This document shows, piece by piece, positions 4,830 through 6,079 of a stretch of 6,079 nucleotides of DNA. The notes beneath the pieces are model-generated. The model worked only from the letters and a program-made list of their open reading frames with translations, was not told where the DNA came from and did not search any database. The position numbers were made by a program, and so were the translations under genes. This stretch comes from Leptolyngbya sp. SIO4C5 (GTDB lineage: Bacteria; Cyanobacteriota; Cyanobacteriia; Phormidesmidales; Phormidesmidaceae), in NCBI GenBank assembly GCA_010671965.1, contig JAAHIC010000297.1, positions 1 through 6,079 on the forward strand, in the 5' to 3' direction. Each line of letters starts with the position of its first letter. Positions within the stretch are counted from its first letter, which is position 1.

Positions 4830-6079
4830 ATGAAGACGATGGCCCTTAAATTTTTGCTCCCTAGCCTGGGGCTGCTGTGGATGTTGACCTCAGCCGCCTA
4901 TGGCGCTAACGAAAATCATGTCGCTCGCCTGCGCGAAACCCGCCAGTGTGATGACTGCAATCTGCGCGATGCGGATCTTTCAGGCGCTTTTTTGCGCGGG
5001 GCCAATCTGCGGGGAGCCGACCTGCGGGGAGCCAATCTCAACGGCGCTGACCTGCGGGGCGCTTTCCTGATTCAGGCGCGGCTGAGCGAGGCGGATCTGC
5101 GCAATGCTAATCTGTCGGGGGCCAATCTCACTAGCGCCGATCTCGATCGGGCTCAGCTTGCCAATGCCCTGATCGATACGTTTACGGTGATTGACGATAA
5201 GTGGCGGCTGGTTCATGCTCTGGTGACAGAGGGGGTGGGCGATCGCGATCTGACCGGGGCCGATCTCAGTAATGCCAATTTAGACGAAGTCGATTTGCGG
5301 CAGGCTGACTTGACCGGAGCTGATTTGTCCGGGGCTAGCTTTGAGGCGGCTAATCTGACCAGTACGGTGCTGAGCGAAGCCAACTTAGAGGGGGCCGATC
5401 TCTTTTTAGCCACGCTGCAAGATGCGGGTATCGATCAGGTGAATCTGCGAGAGGGTAATTTACAGGCCACCGATCTGAGGCAGGCTAATTTGACGGCTTC
5501 AGACCTCCAGGAGGCCAATCTTGCACTGGCCTATTTGGAAGGAGCCAACCTAACCCAGGCCAATCTGCAGGAAGCTGACCTCGACTCGGCTATTTTGCCA
5601 ACGGCGAATCTGACGGAGACAAATCTGACCGAAGCCAATCTGTTTTTGGCCGATCTGCGTCAGGCCAATCTGTCGGGGGCCGCACTGGAGGATACAGAGC
5701 TTTCCGGGGCCAACCTGACGGGCAGCAATCTCAGCCTCAGCGGCCTTAGCGGCGCGGAGTTAGAAGCGGTAATTTCACAGGGCAGCGACTTGCGCGGGGC
5801 CAATCTCAGCGGCAGCAACTTAGTCAGCATTGATCTGCGCGATTCTGATCTCAGCGACATCGATTTGAGCGCTGCTGAAATGCAGAATGCCAACTTGAGT
5901 AATACCAATTTGACAAACGCTAACCTACGCAGCACAGACCTGCGCGGTGCAGACCTGCGCGGTGCCAATCTGTCTAACGTCAATCTGCAGGACGCTAGGC
6001 TGGCCGGGGCTGATTTAACCAACGCCAACCTGACCAATGCCAACCTGCGCGGCACTGATCTAGAAGACGCTAGCTTGCT
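4830..6079 (+). CDS. Exported pentapeptide-repeat protein (C-terminus cut by window edge)
   Basis: 416 residues are visible and no stop codon is reached. An in-frame TAA at 4806-4808 limits the start to the ATG at 4830 or the ATG at 4839; neither has a clear Shine-Dalgarno, and I take the first. Residues 1-26 look like a Sec signal peptide (K2, K7, hydrophobic 8-19, cut near SAA or YGA). A QCDDCNL motif (C40, C43) opens the repeats. Block 1 (about 44-115) holds 15 A(N/D)Lxx pentapeptides. A non-repeat loop (about 116-140) contains DDKWRLVHALV. Block 2 (141 to the edge) holds 56 further units in unbroken phase, with one weak unit near 5760. Such repeats fold as a right-handed quadrilateral beta-helix, four units per turn. 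No catalytic domain is seen; a structural or binding role is inferred. DNA-gyrase mimicry, known for some cytoplasmic family members, is unlikely given the signal peptide. The gene is divergent from the TPR gene. Confidence 0.93.
   Translation, partial: MKTMALKFLLPSLGLLWMLTSAAYGANENHVARLRETRQCDDCNLRDADLSGAFLRGANLRGADLRGANLNGADLRGAFLIQARLSEADLRNANLSGANLTSADLDRAQLANALIDTFTVIDDKWRLVHALVTEGVGDRDLTGADLSNANLDEVDLRQADLTGADLSGASFEAANLTSTVLSEANLEGADLFLATLQDAGIDQVNLREGNLQATDLRQANLTASDLQEANLALAYLEGANLTQANLQEADLDSAILPTANLTETNLTEANLFLADLRQANLSGAALEDTELSGANLTGSNLSLSGLSGAELEAVISQGSDLRGANLSGSNLVSIDLRDSDLSDIDLSAAEMQNANLSNTNLTNANLRSTDLRGADLRGANLSNVNLQDARLAGADLTNANLTNANLRGTDLEDASL

Larger units (their letters stand above)
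1467..5246. repeat. Dispersed HIP1 octamers GCGATCGC (11 copies)
   Basis: Exact copies start at 1467, 1803, 2222, 2348, 2815, 3414, 3595, 3856, 4237, 4477 and 5239. HIP1 is the highly iterated palindrome typical of many cyanobacterial genomes. Four copies are in the CHAT gene, one in the spacer, five in the TPR gene and only one in the pentapeptide gene. Within the genes most encode Ala-Ile-Ala or Asp-Arg, so they are accommodated in helices without breaking the frame. Confidence 0.9.

Noticed and set aside
4980..6055. Minus-strand open frames rich in Arg, Leu, Ser and Ala opposite the pentapeptide gene
   Set aside because: The regular GCCAATCTG-like codons of the pentapeptide gene leave few antisense stops, giving repetitive shadow translations; no independent start signals are seen.

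Overview
The window looks like the chromosome of a cyanobacterium. The basis is eleven exact copies of the octamer GCGATCGC (HIP1) in 6 kb, against about 0.1 expected by chance, together with three protein types that are abundant in cyanobacteria: a TPR-CHAT protein, a multi-TPR protein and a long pentapeptide-repeat protein. The genus cannot be determined from this.

Layout. Positions 1-2680, minus strand: a TPR-CHAT protein (putative caspase-like cysteine peptidase) that runs off the left edge. Positions 2681-2849: a 169 bp spacer holding an imperfect inverted repeat. Positions 2850-4571, minus strand: a complete 573-residue protein made almost entirely of about 14 TPR motifs behind a signal peptide. 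Positions 4572-4829: a 258 bp divergent intergenic region with candidate promoter elements and a small perfect hairpin. Positions 4830-6079, plus strand: a pentapeptide-repeat protein with a signal peptide that runs off the right edge. No RNA gene, mobile element, CRISPR array or convincing riboswitch was seen.

All three genes encode tandem-repeat proteins that start with a plausible Sec signal peptide, so the locus looks like a set of exported scaffold or interaction proteins, one carrying an intact CHAT His/Cys pair. The TPR gene and the CHAT gene point the same way and may be co-transcribed; the pentapeptide gene is divergent from them. A functional link between the three is inference from position and predicted location only.

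The most unusual signal is in the 573-residue TPR protein. All eight cysteines of its predicted mature form fall into four pairs of exactly C-x15-C, each pair at the same two places (consensus positions 8 and 24) of TPR motifs 1, 3, 5 and 8. This is what a TPR solenoid with a disulfide clasp inside individual repeats would look like, and it agrees with export to an oxidising compartment.
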